Shown piece after piece: positions 7,853-17,017 of a DNA stretch of 64,000 bases. The position numbers and the translations under genes are program-made. Positions within the stretch are counted from its first letter, which is position 1. Each line of letters opens with the position of its first letter. This stretch comes from Pseudodesulfovibrio pelocollis (lineage in GTDB: Bacteria; Desulfobacterota; Desulfovibrionia; Desulfovibrionales; Desulfovibrionaceae), in contig NZ_JASTWE010000008.1 in assembly GCF_030282845.1 (NCBI RefSeq), positions 17,957-81,956 on the forward strand, written 5' to 3'. Below the pieces are notes generated by a model. That model saw nothing but the letters and a program-made list of their open reading frames with translations. It did no database searches and had not been told where the DNA came from.

Positions 7853-8614
7853 TCAGGCGCGGACGCGGGAGAGGACAACCTCGCGCAACCGCCGGATGCG
7901 CGTATCATCCGGGAGCTGGGCCAGGAGCCGGGCCGGGTAGTCCCGCTCCAGGGCCAGGGCCAGGGAGGAGTGATAGCGCAGGTCGTGCAGCCAGCCGGTC
8001 AGGAGCAGCTTGAAGTCGTTGGCGTAGCGCATGTGGCGGTAGTCGCCAATGCGGCCTTGGAGGATGGCCTGGTACATTTCGTCCGAGTATCGGTCGGGCG
8101 CGTCCTCAAGGCGGTGGATGACCGCCTCGCTGCGTTCGCCGTTGCCCTCGAAGTGGTCGAGGAGGATGCGGAAGATGTCGAGCTTGTCCGCGTCGCGCAC
8201 CACCGTGACCGGCAGGGTCAGCCCGGGTGGCAGGGTGGGGCGGATGGCCTTGGCGTTGTGCTGGGCCACGGCAAAGCGGACCACGCGCCAGTCCCGCTCG
8301 GGCAGGCCCGGGGGCAGCTCGGTCTCCCGCAGGGCCAGCACACCGAGGCGGGCGTGGTTGGCCGAGTCGCGGTCGTTGAAGGTGTGGTATATGGCGAACT
8401 GGGGAAAACGGCCCATGTCGTGGTACAGGGCGGCCAGCCGGGTCAGGTCGGCCATATGGCCGCTCACGCCCTCGGCGGAAAGGATGCGCCCCGCATTGTC
8501 GAGCACGCGCAGGGAGTGGTCGAGCTTAAGTCGGATGAGGGCGTCGTCAGGCCCGCCCGTCAGGTGGGACTCGGCGAAGCGGCTCAGCACCGCGACATGA
8601 GGTCCGAACTGCAC
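7853..8614 (-). CDS. HD-domain phosphohydrolase
   Basis: A 253-residue HD-superfamily metal-dependent phosphohydrolase. The metal ligands are visible in order: His in KLDHSLRV, the HD pair in ALYHDMGRF, and Asp in VRDADKLDIFR. The substrate is unknown; HD proteins act on nucleotides or cyclic nucleotides. The GTG at 8614 begins 2 bp after the stop of the upstream SHOCT gene, whose end carries an AAGGA ribosome-binding site. The frame stays open far upstream, but that part only shadows the SHOCT gene. Confidence 0.85.
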   Translation of the reverse strand: MQFGPHVAVLSRFAESHLTGGPDDALIRLKLDHSLRVLDNAGRILSAEGVSGHMADLTRLAALYHDMGRFPQFAIYHTFNDRDSANHARLGVLALRETELPPGLPERDWRVVRFAVAQHNAKAIRPTLPPGLTLPVTVVRDADKLDIFRILLDHFEGNGERSEAVIHRLEDAPDRYSDEMYQAILQGRIGDYRHMRYANDFKLLLTGWLHDLRYHSSLALALERDYPARLLAQLPDDTRIRRLREVVLSRVRA

Positions 8615-8616
8615 AC

Positions 8617-8946
8617 TCAGTCCTTGAGCCCCTTCATGAGGATCTTGTATTCGAATTCGGTGATTTCGCCCCGGGTCAGGCGCTCTTCCAGATCGGCGCG
8701 CTCGGCAGCGGTCTGCTCTCTGGCCTCTTGGTCCAGCTCGTGGTCCCTGAAGCGGCCCTTGGGGCCGAAGAGTACGCGCAGGAAGACGATGATCACGGCG
8801 AAGATGATGATGATGAATCCCATGCGCGCTATGGCCGGAAGGATGTGTTCGCCGTAGCCCGCGTTGAAGGGCCAGGCCAGCCACATGGGATGGTCGAGGA
8901 AGTCGAAGAAACCCGACTTGGTGATCAGGAAATCTGGCATGCGCAT
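8617..8946 (-). CDS. Membrane protein with C-terminal SHOCT domain
   Basis: A 109-residue protein. It has a transmembrane helix at about residues 42-62 (GFIIIIFAVIIVFLRVL), then a charged helical linker, then a C-terminal SHOCT motif (LEERLTRGEITEFEY). SHOCT domains are short oligomerisation or regulatory modules at the ends of many bacterial membrane proteins. It is probably co-transcribed with the downstream HD gene, only 2 bp away. Its function is otherwise unknown. Confidence 0.8.
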   Translation of the reverse strand: MRMPDFLITKSGFFDFLDHPMWLAWPFNAGYGEHILPAIARMGFIIIIFAVIIVFLRVLFGPKGRFRDHELDQEAREQTAAERADLEERLTRGEITEFEYKILMKGLKD

Positions 8947-9108
8947 GAAGTGGTCTCCGGGTTGGCGTCGATCCTCGGGTGGGCACGTTTGCCGGGCAGT
9001 GGTCGATGCCCGGGGAGGCGGCGTCGGCCGCCGCAGGGCTCTTAGTACCCGGCAAATGGCGTGGTTGCAAGGGATTTGGGCCGTGGTCCGCTGTTTTTCA
9101 CTCGTTGC

Positions 9109-9137
9109 TTGTGCTTGCCGGGGTTAATGTCTATAAG
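9109..9137 (+). promoter_or_regulatory. Candidate sigma-70 promoter for response regulator
   Basis: TTGTGC (9109-9114) and TATAAG (9132-9137) are separated by 17 bp and lie about 50 bp upstream of the response-regulator start. The -10 box matches five of six consensus bases; the -35 box is weaker. Confidence 0.4.
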
Positions 9138-9190
9138 GACACTCTGCATTCTTGAATCAATGCCTGTGGTCGGGCGCAGCCGGAGGAATG

Positions 9191-9589
9191 ATGCGTGTTC
9201 TGATAGTCGAGGACGAGTTCACCAGCCGCAAACTCCTGTGGGCCCTGCTGGCCGATTTCGGGGAATGCGACATGGCCCGTGACGGCCTTGAATGTGTGGA
9301 CATGTTCCGCAGCGCCCTTGATCGCGGCGAGCGGTACGACCTCGTCTGCATGGACATCATGATGCCCAACATGGACGGGCACCAGGCCCTCAAGGAGATC
9401 CGCGCCATCGAGCACGAGGCGGGAATCCTGCCCCCCGGCGAGACCAAGGTGATCATGGTCACGGCCCTCAACGACCCCAAGACCGTGGTCAGGGCCTACT
9501 ACAAGGGCGGCGCGGCGGCGTATCTGCCAAAGCCCATCGAGGTGGAATCTCTCCACGCAATCCTGCGCGACCTGGGACTCATCGAGTAG
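9191..9589 (+). CDS. Single-domain response regulator (CheY-like)
   Basis: A 132-residue receiver domain with no output domain. It shows the acidic pair in VEDE, the phospho-acceptor Asp in MDIMMPNMDG, the conserved Thr in MVTALND and Lys in LPKPIE. The second of two consecutive ATGs, at 9191, is preferred because GGAGG ends 4 nt before it. The next gene follows after 31 bp. No histidine kinase is adjacent, so its partner is elsewhere. Confidence 0.9.
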   Translation: MRVLIVEDEFTSRKLLWALLADFGECDMARDGLECVDMFRSALDRGERYDLVCMDIMMPNMDGHQALKEIRAIEHEAGILPPGETKVIMVTALNDPKTVVRAYYKGGAAAYLPKPIEVESLHAILRDLGLIE

Positions 9590-9620
9590 ACGGGCGCGCG
9601 GCCAGAATAGACCCATACCA

Positions 9621-10385
9621 ATGACAGCAAGAAATAACGACACATCATTGACGATTTTCCGCCCGATCAGGGTTGGCGCAGCGGTCATGTCCGCCCTGGC
9701 TATCTTGCTTTGGGCCGTCCCTGCGCTGGCAGCCGAGCCTCCTCAGGGCGGCGGCGGCAGCATCCTCAACATTCTCTTTCTCGGTTTGATCGCCTATTTC
9801 CTCGTGCGCGCCTTCCGGCGGCGCGGGGGTGGCGGGTCAGGGCCGGGCCGAGGCTCCGGGGACGACGACCAGTCCACGCGCGACGATTCGCCCAGGCCTC
9901 CGGGCAAACCCATGGATCGGCATGAGGCGGCCCGGCAGATGTGGAGCATGCTTGGCTCGGGCGACGCAGCCCAGAACACCCCCGTGGCTGGCAGGCCCGG
10001 TCCGGAGCCCGGCGGCTTCGACGCCGCAGAATTCCTGGAGGGGGCCAAGCTTTTCTTCTCCCGTTTCCAGCAGGTGTCGGGCGGCCGCGATCTGGAAGAG
10101 TTGCGCGGCTTCCTCTCCGAAGATGTCTACGAGCAGACCCTGGCCGCGCTCCCGGCGGACGCGGCGTTGGCCCGCACCGAGGTCATGCTGGTGGACGCCC
10201 GGCTGGTGGAGCGCAAGAGCGAAGGCGGCCGGACCTGGGTCACGGTGTTCTACGACGCCCAGCTGCGCCGGGGCGTTTCTGGCGAGCAGCCCTACACGCT
10301 GCGCACCGCCTGGGAATTCTCCAGGGCCGAGGGAGCGGAAAACGGCCTGTGGACCCTTGAAAAGATCAACAAGATGGATCAATAG
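9621..10385 (+). CDS. Tim44-like domain membrane protein
   Basis: A 254-residue protein. It has a hydrophobic segment ending in ALAAEPP (signal-like), a second helix (ILNILFLGLIAYFLVRAF) followed by arginines, a disordered glycine/proline-rich linker (about 70-125), and a C-terminal alpha/beta domain (LEGAKLFFSRFQ to the end). That arrangement is typical of bacterial Tim44/MBA1-like (PF04280) proteins. In mitochondria the domain anchors import factors to the membrane; the bacterial role is unclear. It may form a transcript with the response regulator before it and the methyltransferase after it. Confidence 0.75.
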   Translation: MTARNNDTSLTIFRPIRVGAAVMSALAILLWAVPALAAEPPQGGGGSILNILFLGLIAYFLVRAFRRRGGGGSGPGRGSGDDDQSTRDDSPRPPGKPMDRHEAARQMWSMLGSGDAAQNTPVAGRPGPEPGGFDAAEFLEGAKLFFSRFQQVSGGRDLEELRGFLSEDVYEQTLAALPADAALARTEVMLVDARLVERKSEGGRTWVTVFYDAQLRRGVSGEQPYTLRTAWEFSRAEGAENGLWTLEKINKMDQ

Positions 10386-10424
10386 CCCGTTTCGGGTCTC
10401 GTGGTCAGCAAGGATGGTATTGCC

Positions 10425-11144
10425 GTGACGGAGTACGATCTCGATCAGCCCATGGACCGGCTCATCGAACTGGCGGTGCGCAAATTCGGGCCGGTGGAGT
10501 TTCGCAAGGTGGCCCTTGGGGACATCTCGCTGGATGTGCTGCAAGTCAAGAACATGCCGCAGTACCTTGAGACCCTGGCCAACAGGACCCGGTCGGGACA
10601 GTCCGTGAGCCTGCCCTTGTGGGCCAAGGTCTGGCCGTCGTGTCTGGTTCTTGGCTACATGCTTTCCCGTTATCCGCTTTCCGGGGGGGGGCGTTTTCTG
10701 GAGCTTGGGGCGGGCTGCGCCGTCAACAGCATGGCCCTGGCCAGTCGCGGCCTGCCCGTGACCATCAGCGACATTGATCCCGATGCGCTGCTTTTCAGCC
10801 GTATCAATGTGCTCAAGAACAAGCTTGAAGCGTACGCCACCGTCACCCGGCTGGACTTCACCGTTCCGAACAACGGCGAGAGGTACGACTGTATCGTGTG
10901 CTGCGAGGTGCTTTACGACGAAGCTGTCTTCGAGCCACTGCTCGCCTTTCTCGACAGCCATCTGGCCGAAGGCGCGCAGGCAGAGATATTTCTTGCCATG
11001 GACGAGAAGCGGCAGGCCCGCAGTTTCTTCACCAGGGCCGCCGAGCGCTACGCCATGGCCCGGACCGACTCCGCCTACACCGAAAAGGACACCGGCGAGA
11101 ATCGGACCATCAACCTTTACAGACTCAAGAGGAAAACGGCGTGA
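10425..11144 (+). CDS. Class I SAM-dependent methyltransferase
   Basis: A 239-residue protein with a Rossmann-type methyltransferase core. It shows the glycine-rich motif I (RFLELGAGCAVNSM), an acidic motif II (ISDIDPDAL), and a CCEVLYDEAVF segment at the motif IV position. The layout resembles the METTL/nicotinamide-methyltransferase-like group that modifies proteins. GTG at 10425 has AAGGA 10 nt upstream; an alternative GTG at 10401 lacks one. Its stop overlaps the ycaO start as TGATG, so the two are translationally coupled. The target is unknown, and linkage to ycaO and dsrC suggests a protein substrate. Confidence 0.8.
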   Translation: MTEYDLDQPMDRLIELAVRKFGPVEFRKVALGDISLDVLQVKNMPQYLETLANRTRSGQSVSLPLWAKVWPSCLVLGYMLSRYPLSGGGRFLELGAGCAVNSMALASRGLPVTISDIDPDALLFSRINVLKNKLEAYATVTRLDFTVPNNGERYDCIVCCEVLYDEAVFEPLLAFLDSHLAEGAQAEIFLAMDEKRQARSFFTRAAERYAMARTDSAYTEKDTGENRTINLYRLKRKTA

Positions 11145-12868
11145 TGCGGCTTGCGGATTGCCCAAAGGCATACACCTCGGACCAGGACAAGGCCTGCACC
11201 CCAGTCGAGACCGTCAGGCGCGTGACCGCGCGGCTGGCCGAAACCTGCCAGGGCGTGCTCGACAGGACCGAGCGGGTGGACACCGGCAGGCTCGGCATAC
11301 CGGTCTTTGTCGGCGTTTGCGGTCCCGAGGCGCGGCGGGTCATGCCCACCCGCAAGCAGATGGGCAAGGGAGCCTCGCCCGAGCAGGCCGAGGCGTCCGC
11401 CCTCATGGAGCTGGTGGAGCGGTATTCCTATTTTCATTTCTGGGCCGACGAGGCGAATTTCACCCGCCTGACCTGGACCGAGGCCGAAGAAAAGTGGCCG
11501 GGGCAGGTCATGGACATCTCCCTGGTGGCCGCCTCGGTGAACGAGACCATTTCCGATGCCGAAGCGAGACGGCTCATGGACCTCAACCGCTGGCGGTTTC
11601 ATCCGGCCCTTGACGTGGCCAGCGGCGAGTATCGGTACGTACCCCTGGACTGGTTCAAGAAGCTCAACGAATTCAATGGATCGTCAGCCGGGAACACCTA
11701 TGAGGAGTCCATCTTCCAGGGCGGCTGCGAGCTGGTGGAGCGGCATGTCTGCGCCCTGATCGACCGGGCCCGGCCGACCCTGCCGACCATTGACCCGAAA
11801 TCCTCGGACGACCCGGTGCTCAAGCGGCTGGTGGAGTGCTTCGAGAACAACGGCGTCACCCTGATCCTCAAGGATTTCAGCATGGACTACCCGGTGCCCA
11901 CGGTGGGAGCCGTGGCCTGGGATGCCAGAACGTTCCCCGCCTTGAGCGAGATCGTGTTCACCGCGGGCACGGCGGCCTCACCGGCCAAGGCCGCCATCCG
12001 GGCCATCACCGAGGTGGCGCAGCTGGCCGGGGATTTCGAGACCAGCCGCGTCTACGAGGCGTCCGGTCTGCCCAAATTCACCCGGATAGAGCAGGCGCAG
12101 TGGCTCGCCCAGGGAGCGATGGTCGGCCTCGACACCTTGCCCGGCGTCGAGGATGAGAACATATTTGCTGAACTGATGGCCCTGGCCAGGGGGCTGGCCG
12201 AGCGGAAGACGCCGCTCTTCAGCGTCAGCACCATGCATCCGGCCATCCAGGTGACCACCAACTACAATTTCGTCCCTGGCTTCGATTTTCGCGAGCGCAC
12301 CCCCAATCGCAGCATCGGCCTCTTCGTGGGCCGCATCCTGGCCGAGGAGGCGGATTTCGACGACGCATTCGAGGGGCTGGAGGTGGTGGAGGATATCTAT
12401 CCCGACGCCTATTTCATCCCGTTTTTCAAGGCGCTGCTGGCCCTGCGCATGGACGATCCCGGTTTTGCCGCCGAGCAGTTCGCCCTGGCCGGGCCGCTCC
12501 AGCCCGCCGACGAGGAGCGCGCCCTGTGCGCCTTTTATGAGGCGTACGCCCTGTCTCGCCAGGAGCGCTGGGAAGAGACCCTGGCTCCGCTGGACCGGGC
12601 GTTGGCTCTGGATGTCGAATGCCGGGAATACTTCAACCTGCGCGGCGTGGCCCATTTCAAGGGCGGCCGCTACGAGGTGGCGGCCAGGGATTTCGAGGCG
12701 GCCCTGACCATTGATAGCGGGTCGCCCCATGACCTGGCCAACCTCGGCCTGTGCCACAAATTCATGGGTAACACCGAGGAAGCGCTTGACTATCTCGGTG
12801 CTGCGCTTAAAATGGAACCTGGGCTGGAATATGCCCGGTCTCACTACGACGAGCTCTGTCAGTCCTGA
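11144..12868 (+). CDS. ycaO: YcaO-family protein with C-terminal TPR region
   Basis: A 574-residue protein. Residues from about 60 to 390 form the YcaO domain, an ATP-using fold that activates amide backbones or, in E. coli YcaO, assists the ribosomal S12 methylthiotransferase RimO. Recognisable ATP-site helices are ASALMELVERYS, GGCELVERHV and AAIRAITEVAQ. The C-terminal 150 residues form tetratricopeptide-like helices (ALDYLGAALKMEPG and similar), as in E. coli YcaO, rather than the proline-rich tail of azoline-forming enzymes. No TfuA partner and no RiPP precursor is next to it. It sits between a coupled methyltransferase and dsrC, which suggests sulfur handling or protein modification. 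Confidence 0.9.
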   Translation: MRLADCPKAYTSDQDKACTPVETVRRVTARLAETCQGVLDRTERVDTGRLGIPVFVGVCGPEARRVMPTRKQMGKGASPEQAEASALMELVERYSYFHFWADEANFTRLTWTEAEEKWPGQVMDISLVAASVNETISDAEARRLMDLNRWRFHPALDVASGEYRYVPLDWFKKLNEFNGSSAGNTYEESIFQGGCELVERHVCALIDRARPTLPTIDPKSSDDPVLKRLVECFENNGVTLILKDFSMDYPVPTVGAVAWDARTFPALSEIVFTAGTAASPAKAAIRAITEVAQLAGDFETSRVYEASGLPKFTRIEQAQWLAQGAMVGLDTLPGVEDENIFAELMALARGLAERKTPLFSVSTMHPAIQVTTNYNFVPGFDFRERTPNRSIGLFVGRILAEEADFDDAFEGLEVVEDIYPDAYFIPFFKALLALRMDDPGFAAEQFALAGPLQPADEERALCAFYEAYALSRQERWEETLAPLDRALALDVECREYFNLRGVAHFKGGRYEVAARDFEAALTIDSGSPHDLANLGLCHKFMGNTEEALDYLGAALKMEPGLEYARSHYDELCQS

Positions 12869-12924
12869 CCGGGCGAGAGTTTCGGCGGAGCCTGAAGAGG
12901 CAGTGAGGGAAATTCGTCGAGTGC

Positions 12925-12954
12925 TTGACAAGCTGTGCCCTGTGGACGTAATGT
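12925..12954 (+). promoter_or_regulatory. Candidate dsrC promoter
   Basis: A perfect TTGACA (12925-12930) is followed after 18 bp by TAATGT (12949-12954), about 120 bp upstream of dsrC in the 208-bp gap after ycaO. It would give dsrC its own strong transcript in addition to read-through. Confidence 0.5.
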
Positions 12955-13076
12955 CCCGTCACGGTTTTAGTGCGGATTACCACGGTATCAAGCAGCGGAT
13001 CGCTGTTTAATCGGATAAGGTTGTTCCGGGAAGTCCCGGGGCTACAGCAAGACAAACATCCCACTAGGAGGATACA

Positions 13077-13394
13077 ATGGCTGTTGTTGAATTTCAGGGC
13101 GCTACTTTCGAGGTTGATGAGGACGGTTTCCTTCAGAAGTTCGAGGACTGGACCCCCGCCTGGGTCGATTTCGTGAAAGAGTCCGAGGGCATCAAGGAGA
13201 TCACCGAGGATCACCAGAAGGTCATTGACTTCCTTCAGGACTACTACAAGAAGAACGGCATTGCCCCGATGGTCCGCATCCTCTCCAAGGTGACCGGCTT
13301 CAAGCTGAAGCAGATCTACGAGCTGTTCCCGTCCGGCCCCGGCAAGGGTGCCTGTAAGATGGCTGGTCTGCCCAAGCCCACCGGCTGCGTCTAA
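13077..13394 (+). CDS. dsrC: DsrC sulfur-carrier protein
   Basis: A 105-residue protein matching DsrC/TusE throughout. The C-terminal arm carries both functional cysteines: one in GKGACKMAG and the penultimate one in PTGCV, ten residues apart. In sulfate reducers these form the trisulfide product of dissimilatory sulfite reductase, so this is a true DsrC and not a single-cysteine RspA type. AGGAGG lies 5 nt before the ATG, and a strong terminator follows, consistent with a highly expressed monocistronic unit. Confidence 0.98.
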   Translation: MAVVEFQGATFEVDEDGFLQKFEDWTPAWVDFVKESEGIKEITEDHQKVIDFLQDYYKKNGIAPMVRILSKVTGFKLKQIYELFPSGPGKGACKMAGLPKPTGCV

Positions 13395-13417
13395 CCACAA
13401 GCCGAGCTTGAATGACT

Positions 13418-13446
13418 GGGCGGGAGCGCAAGCTCCCGCCCTTTTT
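13418..13446 (+). terminator. Rho-independent terminator of dsrC
   Basis: A 10-bp perfect GC-rich stem (GGGCGGGAGC with its complement), a GCAA tetraloop and five Ts, 23 bp after the dsrC stop. Confidence 0.93.
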
Positions 13447-13572
13447 GTGTCGCCGCCACTTGGTGTGTCGTCTGGTATCGAGTCGCTTGGGTGTGCGTTT
13501 TTTTGCTTGCCAACCAGGATGGGCCCGAGTATAAGCCCGAGTTCCACGCACCAAATATGACAGGAGATCGTC

Positions 13573-13791
13573 ATGAAGAAAGATATTCATCCCACAACGC
13601 ACATGGCCAAGTTTCGTTGCCATTGCGGCTACGAGGCCGAGCTTATGACCACCAAGGCCCAGGAGGTCGAGGTGGAAATCTGCTCCAACTGCCATCCTTT
13701 CTACACCGGCAAGCAGCGCTTCGTTGACACCGCCGGGCGCATCGACCGCTTCCGCAAGAAGTACGCGCAGTTCGCCCCGTCCGGCAACTAG
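13573..13791 (+). CDS. rpmE: Ribosomal protein L31
   Basis: A 72-residue L31 of the zinc-binding type. It begins [10 protein letters not shown], has CHCG near residue 16 and [10 protein letters not shown] near residue 37, then the conserved [13 protein letters not shown]. All cysteine ligands are present, unlike the zinc-independent paralogue used under zinc limitation. It precedes DUF1385-prfA-prmC, a gene order common in bacteria. Confidence 0.97.
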   Translation: MKKDIHPTTHMAKFRCHCGYEAELMTTKAQEVEVEICSNCHPFYTGKQRFVDTAGRIDRFRKKYAQFAPSGN

Positions 13792-13816
13792 CTGCTTTTC
13801 CGGCGAAAGCCGCACC

Positions 13817-13860
13817 ATATGCCTTCGTTGGGAATAGCTCCCGCGGAGGCATATTGTTTT
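13817..13860 (+). terminator. Probable terminator after rpmE
   Basis: The imperfect inverted repeat ATATGCCT...AGGCATAT, extended by GGGA/TCCC around an ATAGC loop, is followed by TGTTTT. It may separate rpmE from the DUF1385 gene. Confidence 0.6.
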
Positions 13861-13959
13861 GCCGAGTTCGCTTTACAAACGCCCGGGAATTCTTAATTCT
13901 ATCACGGCTGGTCATCGAGGCGGGCCGTCGTCTCCACAGCGAATACGGAGGGTAGTTGA

Positions 13960-14907
13960 TTGAAAATTCTGGGACTTTTGGCCTTGGCCGCGCCTCAGGC
14001 CGTTGGCGGGCAGGCGGTGATCGAGGGTGTGATGATGCGCGCCAGGAACACCCTTGCCATCGCTATCCGCAAATCCGACGGCACCATCACCACCGAGGTG
14101 AGGCCCTGGTTCACGCTGGTTCGCCATCCTTGGCTCAAGAAGCCCTTTTTGCGCGGGTTTCCCGTGCTCATGGAGACGATGGTCAACGGCATCAAGGCCC
14201 TCAATTATTCGGCAGTGCAGGCTGCGGACGATGACGACGAGGAGGGCGAGCTGACCACCTGGCATCTGGTGCTGACCATGGTCCTGGCCTTGGGGGCTGC
14301 CCTTGGCCTCTTCGTGGTCCTGCCCCATTTCCTGTCCGTCGGCATGGAGTACCTGGGTCTTGCGGGCGACGTGGATTCACTGAGCTTCCACCTCTGGGAC
14401 GGCTTCATCAAGATGCTCATCTTTGTGGGCTACATTTTGGCCATCTCATACATTCCCGATATCCGCCGCGTCTTCCAGTACCACGGGGCCGAGCACAAGG
14501 TCATCTGGACATGGGAGCAAGGCGGCGAGCTTTCTCCTGATTCCACCCGCTTCCACAGCAGGCTGCATCCCCGGTGCGGCACGGCGTTCCTGCTCTTCGT
14601 GCTGGTGGTGTCCATCGTCCTGTATGCCGTTCTGGTGCCGTATCTTTTGCTCTTCTACTCGCCCGAGCATTTTGTCGCCAAGCATTTGTATATCGTCGTC
14701 ATGAAGCTGTTTCTCATGATTCCGGTCAGTTGTGTCGCCTACGAGATGATCAAGTTTGCCGGGAAATACAGTGGCAACATCCTGTGCAAGATGATGTGCT
14801 GGCCCGGCATGATGCTGCAGTTGCTGACGACCAAGGAACCGGACGACAGTCAGATAGAAGTGGCCATCGCCGCCCTGCGGTGCGCCGTCAACGCCGAGGA
14901 GTGCTGA
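13960..14907 (+). CDS. DUF1385 membrane protein
   Basis: A 315-residue protein of the DUF1385 family. It shows the signature N-terminus [12 protein letters not shown], membrane helices at about 105-130, 150-170, 210-235 and 240-265, and the central [11 protein letters not shown] block and [11 protein letters not shown]. No function is established; the gene usually sits between rpmE and prfA, as here. Translation begins at TTG, with GGAGG 9 nt upstream, and ends 2 bp before prfA. Confidence 0.92.
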   Translation: MKILGLLALAAPQAVGGQAVIEGVMMRARNTLAIAIRKSDGTITTEVRPWFTLVRHPWLKKPFLRGFPVLMETMVNGIKALNYSAVQAADDDDEEGELTTWHLVLTMVLALGAALGLFVVLPHFLSVGMEYLGLAGDVDSLSFHLWDGFIKMLIFVGYILAISYIPDIRRVFQYHGAEHKVIWTWEQGGELSPDSTRFHSRLHPRCGTAFLLFVLVVSIVLYAVLVPYLLLFYSPEHFVAKHLYIVVMKLFLMIPVSCVAYEMIKFAGKYSGNILCKMMCWPGMMLQLLTTKEPDDSQIEVAIAALRCAVNAEEC

Positions 14908-14909
14908 TC

Positions 14910-15977
14910 ATGTTCGGCAAACTTGAAGATATCGAAATCAAGTACGAAAAACTGGAGTATGAGCTGGCCCAGCCAGGCATATTCAACGACCAGGAGCGAT
15001 ACAGGAAGGTCTCCAAGGCCCACGCCGATCTGGCAGATGTGGTCATCCTGTACCGCGAGTACAAGCGGTGCAACAGTGATCTGGCCGACAACCGCGAGAT
15101 GGCGCACGACAGCGACCCGGAAATCCGCGAGATGGCCAAATCCGAGATCGGCGAGCTTGAGGACCGCCTCGAGACCCTGGAGGAGAAGATCAAGATCCTC
15201 CTGCTGCCGAGCGATCCCATGGACGAGAAGAACATCATCCTTGAAATCCGCGCGGGCACGGGCGGCGACGAGGCGGCCCTGTTTGTGGCCGACCTGTACC
15301 GCATGTACACCCGTTTTGCCGAGGCGAACCGGTGGAAGGTGGAGGAGTTGAGTTCCCACTACACAGGTTCGGGCGGCCTCAAGGAGGTCATCGCCAGCAT
15401 CTCGGGCGACAAGGTGTACAGCAAGCTCAAGTATGAATCCGGCACCCACCGCGTGCAGCGGGTTCCGGCCACGGAATCCCAGGGCCGCATCCACACCTCG
15501 GTGGTCACCGTGGCCATCATGCCCGAGGCGGAGGAGGTGGATATCGATCTGCGTCCCGAGGATGTCCGCGTGGACGTGTTCCGCTCGTCCGGTCCCGGCG
15601 GCCAGTCGGTCAACACCACGGACTCGGCCATCCGCGTCACCCATGTGCCCACGGGCATGGTGGTCATTTGCCAGGACGAGAAATCGCAGCACAAGAACAA
15701 GGCCAAGGCCTTGAAGGTTCTGCGCTCTCGCCTGCTCCAGATGGAGCAGGACAAGGCCAAGGCCGAGGAGGACGCGGCCCGGCGCAGCCAGGTGGGGTCG
15801 GGCGACAGGTCCGAACGCATCCGCACCTACAACTTTCCGCAGGGGCGCGTGTCCGACCACCGCATCAACCTGACCCTGCACAAGCTGCCGCAGATCATGG
15901 AAGGCGAGATCGACGATCTGACCGACGCCCTCATCAACCATTTTCAGGCCGAAGCCCTGAAGCGTCAGGGCGACTAG
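14910..15977 (+). CDS. prfA: Peptide chain release factor 1
   Basis: A 355-residue class I release factor. The stop-codon-reading loop carries the RF1-type P-A-T tripeptide ([10 protein letters not shown]), so it reads UAA/UAG. The peptidyl-hydrolysing loop has the universal GGQ ([10 protein letters not shown]). The N-terminal coiled-coil domain is normal in length. The glutamine of GGQ is the target of the methyltransferase encoded 11 bp downstream. Confidence 0.98.
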   Translation: MFGKLEDIEIKYEKLEYELAQPGIFNDQERYRKVSKAHADLADVVILYREYKRCNSDLADNREMAHDSDPEIREMAKSEIGELEDRLETLEEKIKILLLPSDPMDEKNIILEIRAGTGGDEAALFVADLYRMYTRFAEANRWKVEELSSHYTGSGGLKEVIASISGDKVYSKLKYESGTHRVQRVPATESQGRIHTSVVTVAIMPEAEEVDIDLRPEDVRVDVFRSSGPGGQSVNTTDSAIRVTHVPTGMVVICQDEKSQHKNKAKALKVLRSRLLQMEQDKAKAEEDAARRSQVGSGDRSERIRTYNFPQGRVSDHRINLTLHKLPQIMEGEIDDLTDALINHFQAEALKRQGD

Positions 15978-15988
15978 ACCCGAGCGCC

Positions 15989-16915
15989 ATGGGGCTTACC
16001 GTGCAGGCCATAGTCCGGGAGTGCGCTGCCCGGCTTGCGGGCGTGGACTCGCCGCTGCTCAGCGCCCAGCTCCTGGTGGCCGAGGCGCTCGGCCTCAGGC
16101 GCCTTGCTCTCAGTCTTGAGCGCGACAGACTCGTGGACCCGGCCCAGGCCAAACGCATCCGTGCCCTGACGGGCCGCCGCGCAGCGGGTGAGCCGGTGGC
16201 CTATCTGCTCGGCCGCCGCGAGTTCTACGGGCTCGACTTCACAGTCACGCCCGATGTCCTCATCCCCAGGCCGGAAACCGAGCATCTCATCGAGACCGCG
16301 CTTGCGACCTTTCCCGCTGACTCGCCCATCCGCTTCGCCGACCTGGGCACGGGTTCCGGCATTTTGGCCGTCACCCTGGCACACCTGTATCCGAACGCCC
16401 AGGGACTGGCCCTGGACCGGAGCGCTCCGGCCCTGGAAGTGGCCCGGGGCAACGCCCGCACCCACGGGGTGGAGGGACGCATCGCCTTTGTCGAGGGCGA
16501 CTTCACCGCGACCATCCCGGGTGGAAATTACGACCTCATCATCGCCAACCCGCCCTATGTGACCGAGGGGGAATACGCCCGGGCGAGCCGCGAGGTGACC
16601 GCCTTCGAGCCGAAAGGGGCGCTGGTCAGTGGCCCGGACGGGCTTGACCACATCCGTGGTCTGCTGCCGACAGCGCTCACGGCCCTTGCGCCGGACGGGG
16701 TGCTGCTGCTTGAGATCGGCTGCGGCCAGGCCGAGGGCGTGAAGATTATAACATCGTCCGACTGTCCGGGATTCAAGGACTTCGCCGTGATCAGGGACCT
16801 GGCCGGGCATGATCGAGTGGTTTTTTTGCGCCGCGCAGAATCGCAAAAAAACAACATGGCCTCGGACCCCTGTGGTAAAAAAACAAATAGTTGCGAGAAA
16901 GACACACTTTTCTAG
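15989..16915 (+). CDS. prmC: Release factor glutamine methyltransferase
   Basis: A 308-residue enzyme that methylates the GGQ glutamine of release factors. It has an N-terminal helical substrate-recognition domain, then a SAM-binding core with FADLGTGSGILAV and the catalytic NPPY motif (IIANPPYV). About 25 residues at the C-terminus (from AESQKNNM) are lower in GC and extend beyond the usual end of the family. Confidence 0.96.
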   Translation: MGLTVQAIVRECAARLAGVDSPLLSAQLLVAEALGLRRLALSLERDRLVDPAQAKRIRALTGRRAAGEPVAYLLGRREFYGLDFTVTPDVLIPRPETEHLIETALATFPADSPIRFADLGTGSGILAVTLAHLYPNAQGLALDRSAPALEVARGNARTHGVEGRIAFVEGDFTATIPGGNYDLIIANPPYVTEGEYARASREVTAFEPKGALVSGPDGLDHIRGLLPTALTALAPDGVLLLEIGCGQAEGVKIITSSDCPGFKDFAVIRDLAGHDRVVFLRRAESQKNNMASDPCGKKTNSCEKDTLF

Positions 16916-17017
16916 AAAGTGTCTCAAAGAATAATTTCATGATTTTCAATACGTTAAACATGTCTGCGGCCGTGGCATTGTTCTTGCTTCATGGGCTTTG
17001 ATTTTACCGGAGGGACA

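Noticed and set aside
8615..9070. An N-terminal extension of the HD protein
   Set aside because: It reads through the SHOCT gene in another frame with arginine/histidine-rich nonsense; the HD homology starts after 8614.
16890..16925. An inverted repeat at the prmC stop (ACACTTTTCTAGAAAGTGT)
   Set aside because: It could be a weak terminator, but it has no T-run and overlaps coding sequence, so I did not call it.
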